DNA of 34,533 nt from an uncultured Pseudomonadota bacterium (GTDB lineage Bacteria; Myxococcota_A; Polyangia; Nannocystales; Nannocystaceae): contig CAJXVA010000037.1 in assembly GCA_913061055.1 (NCBI GenBank), forward strand, positions 1 through 34,533. Direction: 5' to 3'. The translations under genes were made by a program, and so were the position numbers. Below, in pieces: positions 1-8,580 of the stretch; the stretch's first letter is position 1, and every line of letters begins with the position of its first letter. The notes under the pieces were generated by a model that saw only the letters and a program-made list of their open reading frames with translations, did no database searches and had not been told where the DNA came from.

Positions 1-1
1 C

Positions 2-1348
2 GAAGGCAGCGTCTCCCGCGACAGCGAGCTGTGGACTCGGCTGGAGCAGCGCAACTTCCTACGGGAGACCTACCGCGTGCACGAGGCCGCCGCGGCGCTG
101 CGCGAGCGGAAGCACTTCCTCGACCAGGGGCCGCTGCTGCACATGCTGGTGGTCACGCTGCGCTGCAACGAAACCTGCCTGTACTGCCATGCCTCGCGGG
201 CGAACATGGACCAGGTTCAGACGGACATGTCCAAGGAGACCGCCGAAAAGGCGGTGGACATCATCCTGGCCAGCACCAACTCGTTCGTCACCATCGAGTT
301 CCAGGGCGGCGAGCCCTTGGTCAACTTCGAGGTGGTCAAGCACGTCGTCGAGTACGCGCTGAAGAAGAACGCCGAGGTCGGCAAGCGGCTCGAGTTCACC
401 ATGGTCAGCAACATGTCGCTGATGACCGAGGAGAAGCTCGACTTCCTCCTCGAGCACAAGGTCCAGATGTGCACCAGCATCGACGGGCCCGAGAAGCTCC
501 ACAACTCGCAACGCAAGCTCAATACGCTCGATGCGTTTCAGAAGGCGCGCTACTGGATCCACCGAATCAACGAGCGCTACGGCGAGATGGGACTCGACAA
601 GACGCTCTATCACGTCGAAGCCCTGCTCACGCTCACCAAGACCTCGCTCGCGCAACACAAGGAGATCATCGACACGTACGTTGCGCTGGGCTGCAAGACG
701 ATCTTCTTGCGTCCGGTCGACCCGTTTGGCTTTGCGGAGCGCACGCGGCTGAAGATCGAGTATCCGCGCAGCGACTACCTCGAGTTCTATCGGCGAGCCG
801 TCGATTACATCCTCGAGCTCAATGCACAGGGCGTGGAAATCCTCGAGCGCTACGCGAGCATCTTCCTCACCAAGATCCTGCAGGGCACCGACCCCAACTT
901 CCTCGATCTGCGAAGCCCTTCGGGCACCGGGATCGGCGCGCTCGCCTACAACTACGATGGCAGCATCTACACCTGCGACGAAGGCCGGATGCTGGCGGCG
1001 ATGGGCGACGACGCGCTGAAACTCGGCCACGTCAACGAAAGCAGCTATCGCGAGCTGATGGGGCACGACACGGTGCGAGCGGTGGCGTTGGCATCAAACC
1101 TCGATGGCCAGCCCGACTGCGAGCAGTGTGCCTACAACCCGTTCTGCGGCACGGTTCCGGCGCACAACCTCAAGACCCAGGGCTCGATCTACGGGCACAT
1201 GCCCGACAACAACATCTGCATGGTCCACAAAGGCATCCAGGACTACTTGTTCGAGAAACTCGGCGAGGACAACCCGGACACCGACAAGGCGTTTGAGCGC
1301 TGGACCACCATTCGGCCGCGAGAGCACTTCGTGCACGAGGACGAATGA
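2..1348 (+). CDS. hxsB: Radical SAM/SPASM peptide maturase, HxsB-like (5' end outside window)
   Basis: The frame is open to the left edge, so this is the C-terminal ~448 residues of a longer protein; a GTG at 77 is in frame but protein-like sequence continues upstream of it. Visible is the 4Fe-4S/AdoMet motif CNETCLYC, 30 residues after that GTG, the GGEP motif (EFQGGEPLVNF), and a C-terminal SPASM-type cluster region with TCDEG, DCEQCAYNPFCG and a further Cys in NNICMVH. The stretches VVTLRCNETC, SIDGPEKLHN, IFLRPVDPFGFA and GIGALAYNYDG resemble, from memory, the HxsB maturase of the His-Xaa-Ser system, which acts with HxsC on a repeat-containing substrate (HxsA) and HxsD. Those partners would lie to the left. 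The stop overlaps the next gene by ATGA. Family-level call (radical SAM/SPASM) is certain; the HxsB assignment is likely but unverified. Confidence 0.85.
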   Translation, partial: EGSVSRDSELWTRLEQRNFLRETYRVHEAAAALRERKHFLDQGPLLHMLVVTLRCNETCLYCHASRANMDQVQTDMSKETAEKAVDIILASTNSFVTIEFQGGEPLVNFEVVKHVVEYALKKNAEVGKRLEFTMVSNMSLMTEEKLDFLLEHKVQMCTSIDGPEKLHNSQRKLNTLDAFQKARYWIHRINERYGEMGLDKTLYHVEALLTLTKTSLAQHKEIIDTYVALGCKTIFLRPVDPFGFAERTRLKIEYPRSDYLEFYRRAVDYILELNAQGVEILERYASIFLTKILQGTDPNFLDLRSPSGTGIGALAYNYDGSIYTCDEGRMLAAMGDDALKLGHVNESSYRELMGHDTVRAVALASNLDGQPDCEQCAYNPFCGTVPAHNLKTQGSIYGHMPDNNICMVHKGIQDYLFEKLGEDNPDTDKAFERWTTIRPREHFVHEDE

Positions 1349-2871
1349 GGCGACTCGCGCTCGGGGTTGGGGTGGCGACGTTGAGCTGCTCGGCCGCGCC
1401 CGCCCAGGAGGCCAGCGGTGCGGATGGCGGGTCCGTCACCACCGGAAACTCCGGCTCCGCGTCGAGCGGACCTTCGCCAACCTCGGGGGTAACCCCCGGC
1501 TCGAGCGGCAACCCCGAGCCCGGGTCCTCCAGCACGAGCGCGCCTGGCTCGAGCAGCACCGGACAGTCCACGTCCACAGAGGGCTCGAGCACGAGCACGG
1601 GGGACGCCGCGGCCGAGTACTGCCCGCCCACGCTCAGCGACGCTGTCCTGCCGTGGCGAGAGGCCTACGACGTCCACTTTGCGAACACGGACTCGATGCG
1701 CTCGGCACTGGGAAGCCTCCCCAGCGGCAGCGGGCACTGGGGCCAGACGTATACGCTGCGCAGCTTGGTGCTCATGTACGAGCTGACCGGCGAGCTCGCC
1801 TACCTGCACGAGCTGATGTGGCAGGCCAACACCCTCGCCGATCTTGCGGGCGACGACGCCACGTGGCCCACGGGGGTCTGCGGCAACACGTTCTCGCACA
1901 GCACCGTCGTCATCGACGGCCGCTTTCTGACCCCGCTGCTGCGTGCCGCGTGGTGGATGCAGAACTCGAGACTTGCGGACGATGAAGTGCCGAGCATCGA
2001 CGGACTCGACTTCGAGGGCGCGACGTATGGCGACATCGCCGAGTCGTACGCGGCGCTGGCCACCGAAGTGCTCGCGAGCCACGAGGGGGACCGCATCTCG
2101 ATCGCGTCCGAGTCGTTCGGGCCCGAGAGCGGAAACCCCAGCCTCTACTACCGATTCCCAAACAGCTACACCTGCGTCGCATCCGACGTGATGCCGTTCA
2201 ACTACGCCAACAGTGCTGGCACCGCCTACGCCGAGCTGTGGCACCTCACCGGCGACGCCGACGCCCGAACGCAGGCAGAAGAGCTGCTCACCTTCTGGTG
2301 GAACCGAACCTACGCCTACGAGCCCTCCCCCGGGTCCACGCGGTCCCGCTGGTACGGCTACCGGGGCGAGCTGGGCGAGCGCTTCAATCCCGACGACGAC
2401 ACCCATCGCGCCGAAGATATCGGGCACGCCGACATGACCAGCAGCTTCGCCGACCGCATGTTCACGTTTGGCCTGGGCAGCCTCAACGCCACCCGCATGG
2501 ACCAGGTCGCCATGGCCAGCAAGCGATGGGTCGACCGCGTCCTGAGCACCGACGACGCACCCTCGTACGCGATCACCAACGACGACCACGACGGCGAGTG
2601 GCGAGACCTCTTCGACCACCTGCCGATGTCGTGTTACCGCGGCTCGATTCTAGAAGACCTCACCGCGCTCGCCCCGATCGAGCTCGCGAACGATGACGGT
2701 TCCTACCCGCGCGCGGTGATCGAGAACCTCGCCGAGTTCGCCTACTACACCGAGTATGCGGACTCGGTTTCGCCGTGTGGACCGACCTGCGGCGACGGGG
2801 TTTGTGGTGGCGCGGAGGACTGCGTGGGGTGTCCGGCCGACTGCGAGTGCCCCAGTGGGCAGTGCGACTAG
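1345..2871 (+). CDS. Lipoprotein with alpha/alpha-barrel-like domain and Cys-rich tail
   Basis: 508 residues, start ATG overlapping the stop of the radical SAM gene (ATGA), so probably translationally coupled. The N-terminus is a short export signal with Cys15 (VATLSC), followed by a ~75-residue Ser/Gly/Thr/Pro linker typical of myxobacterial surface lipoproteins. Residues ~95-470 contain helical, aromatic-rich repeats (HWGQTYTLRSLVLMYELTG, AYAELWHLTGD, and an ED-x-GHADM motif), which recall (alpha/alpha)-toroid proteins that act on sugars such as epimerases and polysaccharide lyases. No catalytic assignment can be made. The last ~35 residues are a Cys-rich module (CGDGVCGGAEDCVGCPADC). It has no His-x-Ser repeats, so it is not an obvious substrate of the upstream maturase. 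A degenerate copy of its tail lies at 4641-4710. Confidence 0.8.
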   Translation: MRRLALGVGVATLSCSAAPAQEASGADGGSVTTGNSGSASSGPSPTSGVTPGSSGNPEPGSSSTSAPGSSSTGQSTSTEGSSTSTGDAAAEYCPPTLSDAVLPWREAYDVHFANTDSMRSALGSLPSGSGHWGQTYTLRSLVLMYELTGELAYLHELMWQANTLADLAGDDATWPTGVCGNTFSHSTVVIDGRFLTPLLRAAWWMQNSRLADDEVPSIDGLDFEGATYGDIAESYAALATEVLASHEGDRISIASESFGPESGNPSLYYRFPNSYTCVASDVMPFNYANSAGTAYAELWHLTGDADARTQAEELLTFWWNRTYAYEPSPGSTRSRWYGYRGELGERFNPDDDTHRAEDIGHADMTSSFADRMFTFGLGSLNATRMDQVAMASKRWVDRVLSTDDAPSYAITNDDHDGEWRDLFDHLPMSCYRGSILEDLTALAPIELANDDGSYPRAVIENLAEFAYYTEYADSVSPCGPTCGDGVCGGAEDCVGCPADCECPSGQCD

Positions 2872-2926
2872 CAGGTGAAGCGTCCCGATTCGGCCGACAC
2901 TCGCTCGAACCCTCGAAGCCCAGAAG

Positions 2927-4126
2927 TCACAGCGCCCACCAGGAGCTGAAGCCGTAGATACGTGAGCCTGTGGGCACGCCAGTGTTGCTGCGATAGATCG
3001 CGGAGAACCCATCCGAGTGGTTGAAACCGGTGAACAAGGCCGGACCGGCACCAAAATCACCGATCTCGATCGCCTCCACCCTCCACCACAACGAATCCCA
3101 GAGCCTATTCCCGATGGTGTACCCGGTGTTGGTTCGGTAGATGCGAGATTCGCCGGCCTGGTTGCTGAGCCCAAAGAACAGCTCGGTGTTGCCATCTCCC
3201 TCGACGTCGCCGCCCGTCATCACGTCGACGGCCCAGTAGCCCCCAGGTGAGGTCCAAAACGGGCTCGAGCCCTGCCTGAAGATCCCCGTTTCCGAGGCGC
3301 GCTCATAGGCGACGAACAACTCGTCGTCGTTGTCGTTGTCGATGTCGACGAGCGCCAATGAATGAAACGTCGTCTCGTCGGAGCTGACGATGATGGTCCC
3401 CAAGGAGAGACCGCTGTCACTCTCTGAGACTGTGGAGAATCCGTCGTCGTAGCGGATCGCATGGAACAGCTCATCGTCACCGTCGCCGTCCCGGTCGCCG
3501 AGAGTCAACGCCGTCGTTCGCAATGCCGTGTGCGGCCCGTTGATCCGCACGAGGGCACCGTCGTATCGATACGTCGAGGAGAACACCGTGCCCGAGATGG
3601 TCTGCTCAAACGCGATGTAGAGTTCGTCGTCACCGTCACCGTCGATGTTGCCCGTCGCGAGATGGGTGACCTTGAAGTTCGGATTGGTGGGGTAGATCAC
3701 CTGGGAAGTGGGGTTGGTGGCGGTGCCTCGGTAGATCGCGACGCCGCTGGGCGAATGAAACGCCGTGTACAACTCGGGGACCTGGTCGCCGTCCAGATCT
3801 CCGGCGGCCAAGATGTTTCCGCGTCGCGTCGGTATCGAGGAGACCTGTGCGTCCAAGCCATCGACCATCGCAGGGTCGGTTGGCTCCCAGGTGTCGCCGG
3901 CGCCGTCCTCGGTCTCCGCTTCTTCTTCGGTATCGGCTTCTTCTTCGAATGGTTCGACGGCCCCGCTGGACGCCAAGGCCATCTCGGATCCCTCGAGGCC
4001 TCGATCGGCGTCGTCGACGTCAGGATCGCAACCGCTACCGAGGCCCAGGCTAAAAGCCGCGAGGGTGATGACCTGCTGCCAACGAGAGTCGGGGAACCGG
4101 AGGGCGAGCCTATTGCGTGCCTGCAT
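2927..4126 (-). CDS. FG-GAP/VCBS beta-propeller lipoprotein
   Basis: 399 residues from the ATG at 4126 (NNMQARNRL); the longer open frame upstream does not look coding, and this start gives a normal export signal ending near SLGLGSGC, a weak lipobox. After an acidic linker (EEEADTEEEAETEDG) come about six repeats with the calcium-loop pattern D-x-D-x-D-G-x-x-E-L/F: GDLDGDQVPELYTAF, GNIDGDGDDELYIAF, GDRDGDGDDELFHAI, VDIDNDNDDELFVAY and GDVEGDGNTELFFGL, the last (GDFGAGPALFTGF) having lost the acidic residues. This pattern is that of FG-GAP/integrin-alpha-like seven-blade propellers, usually extracellular and binding protein or glycan partners. No enzymatic role is visible. The gene is convergent with the lipoprotein gene ending at 2871, with a 55-bp gap. 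Confidence 0.85.
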   Translation of the reverse strand: MQARNRLALRFPDSRWQQVITLAAFSLGLGSGCDPDVDDADRGLEGSEMALASSGAVEPFEEEADTEEEAETEDGAGDTWEPTDPAMVDGLDAQVSSIPTRRGNILAAGDLDGDQVPELYTAFHSPSGVAIYRGTATNPTSQVIYPTNPNFKVTHLATGNIDGDGDDELYIAFEQTISGTVFSSTYRYDGALVRINGPHTALRTTALTLGDRDGDGDDELFHAIRYDDGFSTVSESDSGLSLGTIIVSSDETTFHSLALVDIDNDNDDELFVAYERASETGIFRQGSSPFWTSPGGYWAVDVMTGGDVEGDGNTELFFGLSNQAGESRIYRTNTGYTIGNRLWDSLWWRVEAIEIGDFGAGPALFTGFNHSDGFSAIYRSNTGVPTGSRIYGFSSWWAL

Positions 4127-4352
4127 GTTGTTCCGGTTGTGCAGCCCGCGTGCCAAACACAACACGTTGCATTTCTGCTCTTGGCCTGCCCGCGTGGCTT
4201 CCGACATCCTTGCTGTCCCTGGGACCCGACCTGGGACTGTCCCAGGAGGTCCATGCCGAGTGTGCCCACGATGCGATCGTAGGCGTGCCGGGCGGTCTCC
4301 GAAATCCAACCGTCCGACCACACCGTCCAGCACCTCGACGCTGCGCGCGAGA

Positions 4353-4422
4353 AGCGAGCAGCGAGCAGCGAGCAGCGAGCAGCGAGCAGCGAGCAGCGAG
4401 CAGCGAGAAGCGAGCAGCGAGC
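4353..4422. repeat. Tandem 7-bp repeat (AGCGAGC), 10 copies
   Basis: Ten head-to-tail copies of AGCGAGC fill 4353-4422; the only imperfect unit is 4402-4408 (AGCGAGA). Seven is not a multiple of three, so copy-number change would shift any reading frame crossing it. The array lies 227 bp upstream of the start of the propeller gene at 4126 and is not inside a recognisable gene. Confidence 0.9.
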
Positions 4423-4440
4423 GGCGGGTTCGATGGCTGA

Positions 4441-4710
4441 GAACCCCTCGCTGATCTCATCGAACGCCGCGTCGAGGGTACGCTGCGGCGGACGGAGGTG
4501 CCCACCGATGGCACGATCCGGTCACCGGAACGTTTGCGGTGGCGTACCAGAACGAAAGCGGCACGGTCTTCTTCCGAACGATCGGCCGCTGATCCACCGC
4601 AGGCGTGCGAGCTGTCCACCGCCTCGTGCCCAAGAACTGCTTGTGGTGGCGCGGAGGACTGCGTGGACTATCCGGCGGACTGTGAGTGCCCAAGCGCGCA
4701 GTGCGACTGA
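4441..4710 (+). pseudogene. Remnant of a Cys-rich-tailed protein gene
   Basis: Positions 4642-4710 read CGGAEDCVDYPADCECP followed by SAQCD and a stop, nearly the same as the end of the lipoprotein at 1345-2871 (CGGAEDCVGCPADCECP, then SGQCD), and the DNA is also closely similar. One Cys pair has been lost (VGC to VDY). Upstream, plausible protein sequence appears in two different frames: EPLADLIERRVEGTLRRTEV (4441-4500) and then HDPVTGTFAVAYQNESG (from about 4513), the latter ending at a TGA near 4588. This is what a gene broken by at least two frameshifts would look like. No start codon with a signal peptide is present. The extent upstream is uncertain. Confidence 0.55.
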
Positions 4711-4715
4711 CCCCC

Positions 4716-5669
4716 TCAGTAGACCATCGTGCGGTCCACGACTCGCTTCACGACGAACGGAGGGCTGGTCTTGCCATCGTCGACGATCACGGTTCGTAGA
4801 AACTGCGTCTGTGATTGCTTGTGCGGAATTAGGGTCGCGACCTCGGACAACGTTTCGACGTGCAATCCGCAGGATTCGAACTCGGCGTTCGGGTCCCCCG
4901 CGGCTTGATAGACAGAGGTCAGGAAGACGCGGACGAAACCATCGTGCTCACAGTCCGCACCGGTGCGCTCCACGACCATGCTCAGCCGCACACAAGCGTT
5001 CGGGTCCGAGCCCCCAGGGCAGGTCTCCAAGGCTCCCGCCGAAAACTGCGCCACAACGGGGGTCTGGTCACCTCCGAGTAGGATCTCCGCCGACCCGGAC
5101 GTTCCTGGCTCAAACTTCCGCCCGTCCCAATATCCGACGAGCCAGTCCCACTCCCGCCTCGCGAAGGATTGAAAGAACTCGACATCGAACGTTCGGAAGA
5201 ACTCGGCGAACTTTTCCTTCTCGGCCGCCTCGCCAAGCTTGATGATGCCCGCCATGGTCTCCTCGAGGCCGACGGTTCGCACGTACTCGTTCTCCGCGCT
5301 CAACCGCAGGTCGACGAGCACCATCGGGAGCGTCTGGTCAAGCAGCTCTGCGACAGGTCGGGAGCCGTTGGCCGGTTCCAGATGCGAGTACCGTACGCTG
5401 CGCTCTCCATCCACCCGACTCGTCGTCAGCAGCATGGTCGCGGAGCTCTCCTTGTCCTCCACGCGGCCCGCAAAGCCCCGCGTCATCCGGCGCGAGACGT
5501 GAACCTTGGCGGCGAGCGACTCCGGCCAATCGAAGGCGGGCACGAACGACGACGCAACCGTGCTGCCCGGACCGGGTGCCCCGGCTGGAACGGTCGGAGG
5601 ACGCTTGGCCTCACCTCCACACGCGACGGCAAACGAAACCAGAACCAGAGCAAACCACCGGGGTGCCAT
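4716..5669 (-). CDS. Putative lipoprotein of unknown function
   Basis: 317 residues from the ATG at 5669, chosen because it opens directly on a signal peptide (MAPRWFALVLVSFAVAC) with a lipobox-like AVAC at the cleavage site; the in-frame codons upstream of it add a charged, unlikely leader. After a Pro/Gly-rich linker the protein is a mixed alpha/beta globular domain with four Cys residues in its second half (ETCPG, NACVR, ADCEHD, ESCGL) that could form disulfides in the periplasm. I recognise no family and no catalytic motif. It lies 93 bp downstream of, and on the same strand as, the TPR-like membrane protein gene at 5763-6413, so the two may be co-transcribed. Confidence 0.75.
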   Translation of the reverse strand: MAPRWFALVLVSFAVACGGEAKRPPTVPAGAPGPGSTVASSFVPAFDWPESLAAKVHVSRRMTRGFAGRVEDKESSATMLLTTSRVDGERSVRYSHLEPANGSRPVAELLDQTLPMVLVDLRLSAENEYVRTVGLEETMAGIIKLGEAAEKEKFAEFFRTFDVEFFQSFARREWDWLVGYWDGRKFEPGTSGSAEILLGGDQTPVVAQFSAGALETCPGGSDPNACVRLSMVVERTGADCEHDGFVRVFLTSVYQAAGDPNAEFESCGLHVETLSEVATLIPHKQSQTQFLRTVIVDDGKTSPPFVVKRVVDRTMVY

Positions 5670-5762
5670 CTCAGTCCCCGATGTACCACTTGGCGCGGCT
5701 CGAAATCGGCGGCACACAATGGGTGCCTACGTCCGATCTACGCCGGCCGGGGCACCGCCGGC

Positions 5763-6413
5763 TCAGCGGCGCAGGCGTCGAGCTCGACGCATCGCTTTTC
5801 GCTGCGCTCTGCGATCCCCGGACTGCCGGTACGCCTTGCCGAGCAGCACTTGGTGCGCGGGGTTCCTAGGCTCGGCTTCCGCGGCTTCGAGCGCGTACTG
5901 GACGGCGAGCGCGTGCTCGCTCCGCTCGAGATGGAGCTTGGCCATCGCGGCGGCGGAAGGCGCATCGAGGGAGTCGTCGAAGATGAGGATCTCCTCGTCG
6001 TCCTCCTCGTCGTCGAGGATGATGATGACGTCGTCCTCTTCGCCTTCAATCCCGGCGTTTGCGTCCTTCATCTCGGGATCGGCGTGGACGCGAGCCTCGG
6101 CAAGCATCGGCGCGACCTTCGTCATTTGCGTCATCATCGGCTTCGCGCCGGCACCGAGAGGTTCGATGCGCGCGGCCTCGGAGGGCGCTGCAAAGAACAG
6201 GCATCCGCCAGCCACGACGGTGGCGGTGGCAGCTGCACCCGCCCAGCGGAGCACATCAGGGAGCACGCGGTCTCGCCATCGCAACGGCCGCAGCTGGAGG
6301 GTGACAGCATCTTCGTCCACCATCCGAGCCTTCTGTCGGGGGGCGATCGCATCGATCGCGAATCCCGGCGCAAAAGGCTTGAACGGAGTGATCGATGGTG
6401 CGTCAGAGCTCAT
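5763..6413 (-). CDS. Single-pass membrane protein with acidic stretch and TPR-like C-terminus
   Basis: 216 residues from the ATG at 6413 (MSSDAPSITPFK); an internal Met (MVDEDAV) is an alternative. The order is a ~60-residue basic cytoplasmic part, one hydrophobic segment (WAGAAATATVVAGGCLFFAA), a ~60-residue region with an extremely acidic run (GEEDDVIIILDDEEDDEE), then a helical tail with TPR-like spacing (ALAVQYALEAAEAEPRNPAH, then QVLLGKAY) ending in a run of Arg. The single TPR-like motif suggests a protein-docking role at the envelope. The family is unknown. Divergent from the small lipoprotein gene at 6534, with 120 bp between the starts that must hold promoters for both. Confidence 0.7.
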   Translation of the reverse strand: MSSDAPSITPFKPFAPGFAIDAIAPRQKARMVDEDAVTLQLRPLRWRDRVLPDVLRWAGAAATATVVAGGCLFFAAPSEAARIEPLGAGAKPMMTQMTKVAPMLAEARVHADPEMKDANAGIEGEEDDVIIILDDEEDDEEILIFDDSLDAPSAAAMAKLHLERSEHALAVQYALEAAEAEPRNPAHQVLLGKAYRQSGDRRAQRKAMRRARRLRR

Positions 6414-6533
6414 GTCGGATAAATCCCTACCCGAAGATGCACTGCGCCGCGGAAACGACCAAAAACCCGGCGCGTTTGGCCGATCACCAACAAAAACCGG
6501 GATCACTCGGGCCGCTGCGGAGACCTACCCAGC

Positions 6534-6767
6534 ATGCAAGGCCTCAAGATCGCCATCCTCTCCGCTGTGTTCCTCGGCTTCGGCGCGGCTGGGTGCGACA
6601 GCGACGACACCAAACCGGCGGCGGATCCCAAGCAGAAAGCCAACGATGCTTGTGGTGCCGATGAGAAGGCGAAGACCGAAGGCAGCGCCTGCAAGGCGTG
6701 CTGCAAGGACAACGGCGTCTCGTCGTATCAGTTCGACGGCATGAACAAGACCTGCACCTGCGGGTAG
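6534..6767 (+). CDS. Small Cys-rich lipoprotein
   Basis: 77 residues. A clean lipoprotein signal (LSAVFLGFGAAGC) leaves a mature chain of about 57 residues with six further cysteines arranged as DACG, SACKACCK and TCTCG at the very C-terminus, suggesting a disulfide-knotted or metal-binding module tethered to a membrane. A GGAG sequence lies about 10 bases upstream of the ATG. I recognise no family. Related tiny lipoproteins with a Cys-rich core are common in myxobacterial genomes, but I cannot assign a role. Confidence 0.75.
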   Translation: MQGLKIAILSAVFLGFGAAGCDSDDTKPAADPKQKANDACGADEKAKTEGSACKACCKDNGVSSYQFDGMNKTCTCG

Positions 6768-6832
6768 CCACCGCGCGGCTGGCCTTCGTAGACTTCACGA
6801 CCCCTCGGGTCCTGAAGTTTGCGAACGCCTCC

Positions 6833-8428
6833 ATGTCGAAGCGAAAACCGACCGACGCCTCCCCCGAAGACTCCGCCCTCCCCCGCCGCGAGTTTCTCGG
6901 CGCCGCAGCGGGAGCGATGCTCACGACACTCGCGGGCTGCGGAGACGACGGCGCATCGCAGGCGGGCACCACGGGTGACGACACCGAGGGCGACACCGAG
7001 CTCCCGCCGGAGACGTCCTCCACGAGCGGGGACGGGAGCGAGAGCAGCACCGGCATGTCGCCGGACGTCCCGGACGATCCGGTGCCAGGCCTGCCCTGGG
7101 ACCCAGCGGCGATTCAAGAGTCGACCGAGGTCTTCCCGCGGACGCCGATGGCCGGCGAGATGAAGCCGACCTCGTTTCTCATCGCGGGCCACGTCGCGAC
7201 CGGAGACGACGTCACGGTCCGGGTGTGGCAGCCCGGGGAGATCGAGGGCGAGGTCTACCTGGCGTTCGAGCAGGCGGTCACCCCGGACGAGAATGGCTTC
7301 TTCAAACAACCGGTGGAGGCGCTGACCGGGGGCGAGTGGTACGCGTATGGTCTGTTCGCTGGGGACCCCGACGCGGGGTTCTCGACCCGGAGCCTGCTTG
7401 GCCGGGTCCGCACCGCGCTTCCGGAGGGCTCACTCGAGCCGGTTCGCATCGCGATCGCGGCGTGCATCGGCCGCTCGGGGATCTTGCCCGAGTACGTCGA
7501 GCCCGACGAAACGCAGCCCGCGGCACCGTGGGAGAGCATGCTCCGCGCGGCCGAGCAGGAGTACGACGTGTTCATCCACCTGGGGGACCAGGGCTACCTC
7601 GACCGGATCTACGACGCCGGAGGCAGCTACGCGCAGTACCTCACCGCCTGGGGTGTGCTGCACGGCGGCGGCTACCGAGACGTGTATCCGCGCAGCGGTC
7701 TGCACTTCACGTGGGACGACCACGAGGTGACGAACAATGGCTCGGTCGACCCTTGGACCACCGACCGCACCGAGCTCGAACGCATCGCCAACGCCCGCCA
7801 GGCCTACTACACGGTGATGCCGACCGACGCGGACGATCCCGCCGCCCAGCCGCTGTGGCGCAGCTTTCGATGGGGCGACACGGTCGAGTTCATCGTGCTC
7901 GACTGCCGCTCCGAGCGACAAGAGCCCGAGTCGGGGGTGTACCTCGGAGAGGCCCAGTTCCAGTTCCTGCTCGACCGGCTCCGCGACAGCCCTTGCCACT
8001 TCAAGTGCATCGTCAACTCGGTGCCATTCTCCAGGCTCAACCTGCCCAGCGGCGGCGTCGGAGACATCCTCGTCAATCCGGAGGACCGCTGGGAAGGTTA
8101 CGTCACCCAGCGCGCCGAGCTGCAGGCCTTCGTCGACGAGAACGACCTGCGCAACATCCTGTGGGTCACCGGGGATGTGCACATGTGCTTCGTGGGTCAA
8201 GTCGACGGCAGCCCGACGACCCCAGGCGAGTCGATGTGGGAGGTCTGCGTGACCTCCGGGAACACCAACCCACTTGCGAGCGACGTCCCGCCCGGACAGT
8301 TTCCGTGGGCATCCCAGTATCCGCACGTGCCCGTGATCGAGTTCAATCCGGAGACGGACTCGGTACACGTCGACTTCGTGGCGCTGGATGGGACGATCTC
8401 CGAGAGTCGCGATCTGCAGCTGGGGTAG
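6833..8428 (+). CDS. PhoD-type metallophosphatase, Tat-exported
   Basis: 531 residues from the ATG at 6833 (MSKRKPTDA). The N-terminus is a twin-arginine signal (LPRREFLGAAAGAMLTTLAG) ending in a Cys that may also be lipidated, followed by a Thr/Ser/Glu-rich linker. The catalytic domain shows the PhoD metal-site motifs in order: HLGDQGYLD, FTWDDHEVTNN, VLDCRSERQ and VTGDVHMC. PhoD-family enzymes are secreted phosphodiesterases/alkaline phosphatases that use Fe and Ca and release phosphate from phosphoesters or teichoic acids. Here the usual GD-x-IY-D motif is GDQGYLD, so the substrate cannot be read off. The gene follows the small lipoprotein after 65 bp. Family assignment is firm; specificity is not. 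Confidence 0.9.
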   Translation: MSKRKPTDASPEDSALPRREFLGAAAGAMLTTLAGCGDDGASQAGTTGDDTEGDTELPPETSSTSGDGSESSTGMSPDVPDDPVPGLPWDPAAIQESTEVFPRTPMAGEMKPTSFLIAGHVATGDDVTVRVWQPGEIEGEVYLAFEQAVTPDENGFFKQPVEALTGGEWYAYGLFAGDPDAGFSTRSLLGRVRTALPEGSLEPVRIAIAACIGRSGILPEYVEPDETQPAAPWESMLRAAEQEYDVFIHLGDQGYLDRIYDAGGSYAQYLTAWGVLHGGGYRDVYPRSGLHFTWDDHEVTNNGSVDPWTTDRTELERIANARQAYYTVMPTDADDPAAQPLWRSFRWGDTVEFIVLDCRSERQEPESGVYLGEAQFQFLLDRLRDSPCHFKCIVNSVPFSRLNLPSGGVGDILVNPEDRWEGYVTQRAELQAFVDENDLRNILWVTGDVHMCFVGQVDGSPTTPGESMWEVCVTSGNTNPLASDVPPGQFPWASQYPHVPVIEFNPETDSVHVDFVALDGTISESRDLQLG

Positions 8429-8569
8429 GTGCACCCGACTCCCGGAAGGCGCGTTGCGACGCGCTGTGACGTCCGAGCACCAGTTTTTTCGAGAAACCTT
8501 AAACCGCCCGGTCGGTGGTGGAACGACCCCTGCTGAGGGCGAGGCGCAAGGCGGCGCATGTTCGGCCTT

Positions 8570-8574
8570 GGAGG
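8570..8574 (+). promoter_or_regulatory. Shine-Dalgarno GGAGG deciding the sigma factor start
   Basis: GGAGG stands 6 bases before the GTG at 8581. The frame is open further upstream to a GTG at 8515, but that leader is Arg-rich and lacks such a site, so 8581 is preferred. Confidence 0.65.
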
Positions 8575-8580
8575 CTGACC

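Larger units (their letters stand above)
4127..4715. other. Gene-poor stretch with heptamer repeat and gene remnants
   Basis: No intact gene is convincing here. It holds a 70-bp heptamer array (4353-4422), a remnant of a Cys-rich protein on the plus strand (4441-4710), and short protein-like readings in changing frames. For example, minus-strand sequence near 4190-4323 reads WISETARHAYDRIVGTLGMD in one frame, while another frame just upstream reads SVEVLDGVVGRLDFG. These changes of frame suggest decayed coding sequence, but the pieces are too short to name. Confidence 0.5.

Noticed and set aside
59..1066. Long minus-strand open frame opposite the radical SAM gene
   Set aside because: It is a GC-rich antisense shadow; no motif, no signal peptide, and the radical SAM frame has clear Cys motifs.
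5169..6422. 417-residue plus-strand frame over two minus-strand genes
   Set aside because: It crosses the intergenic gap of two supported genes and has no recognisable domain.
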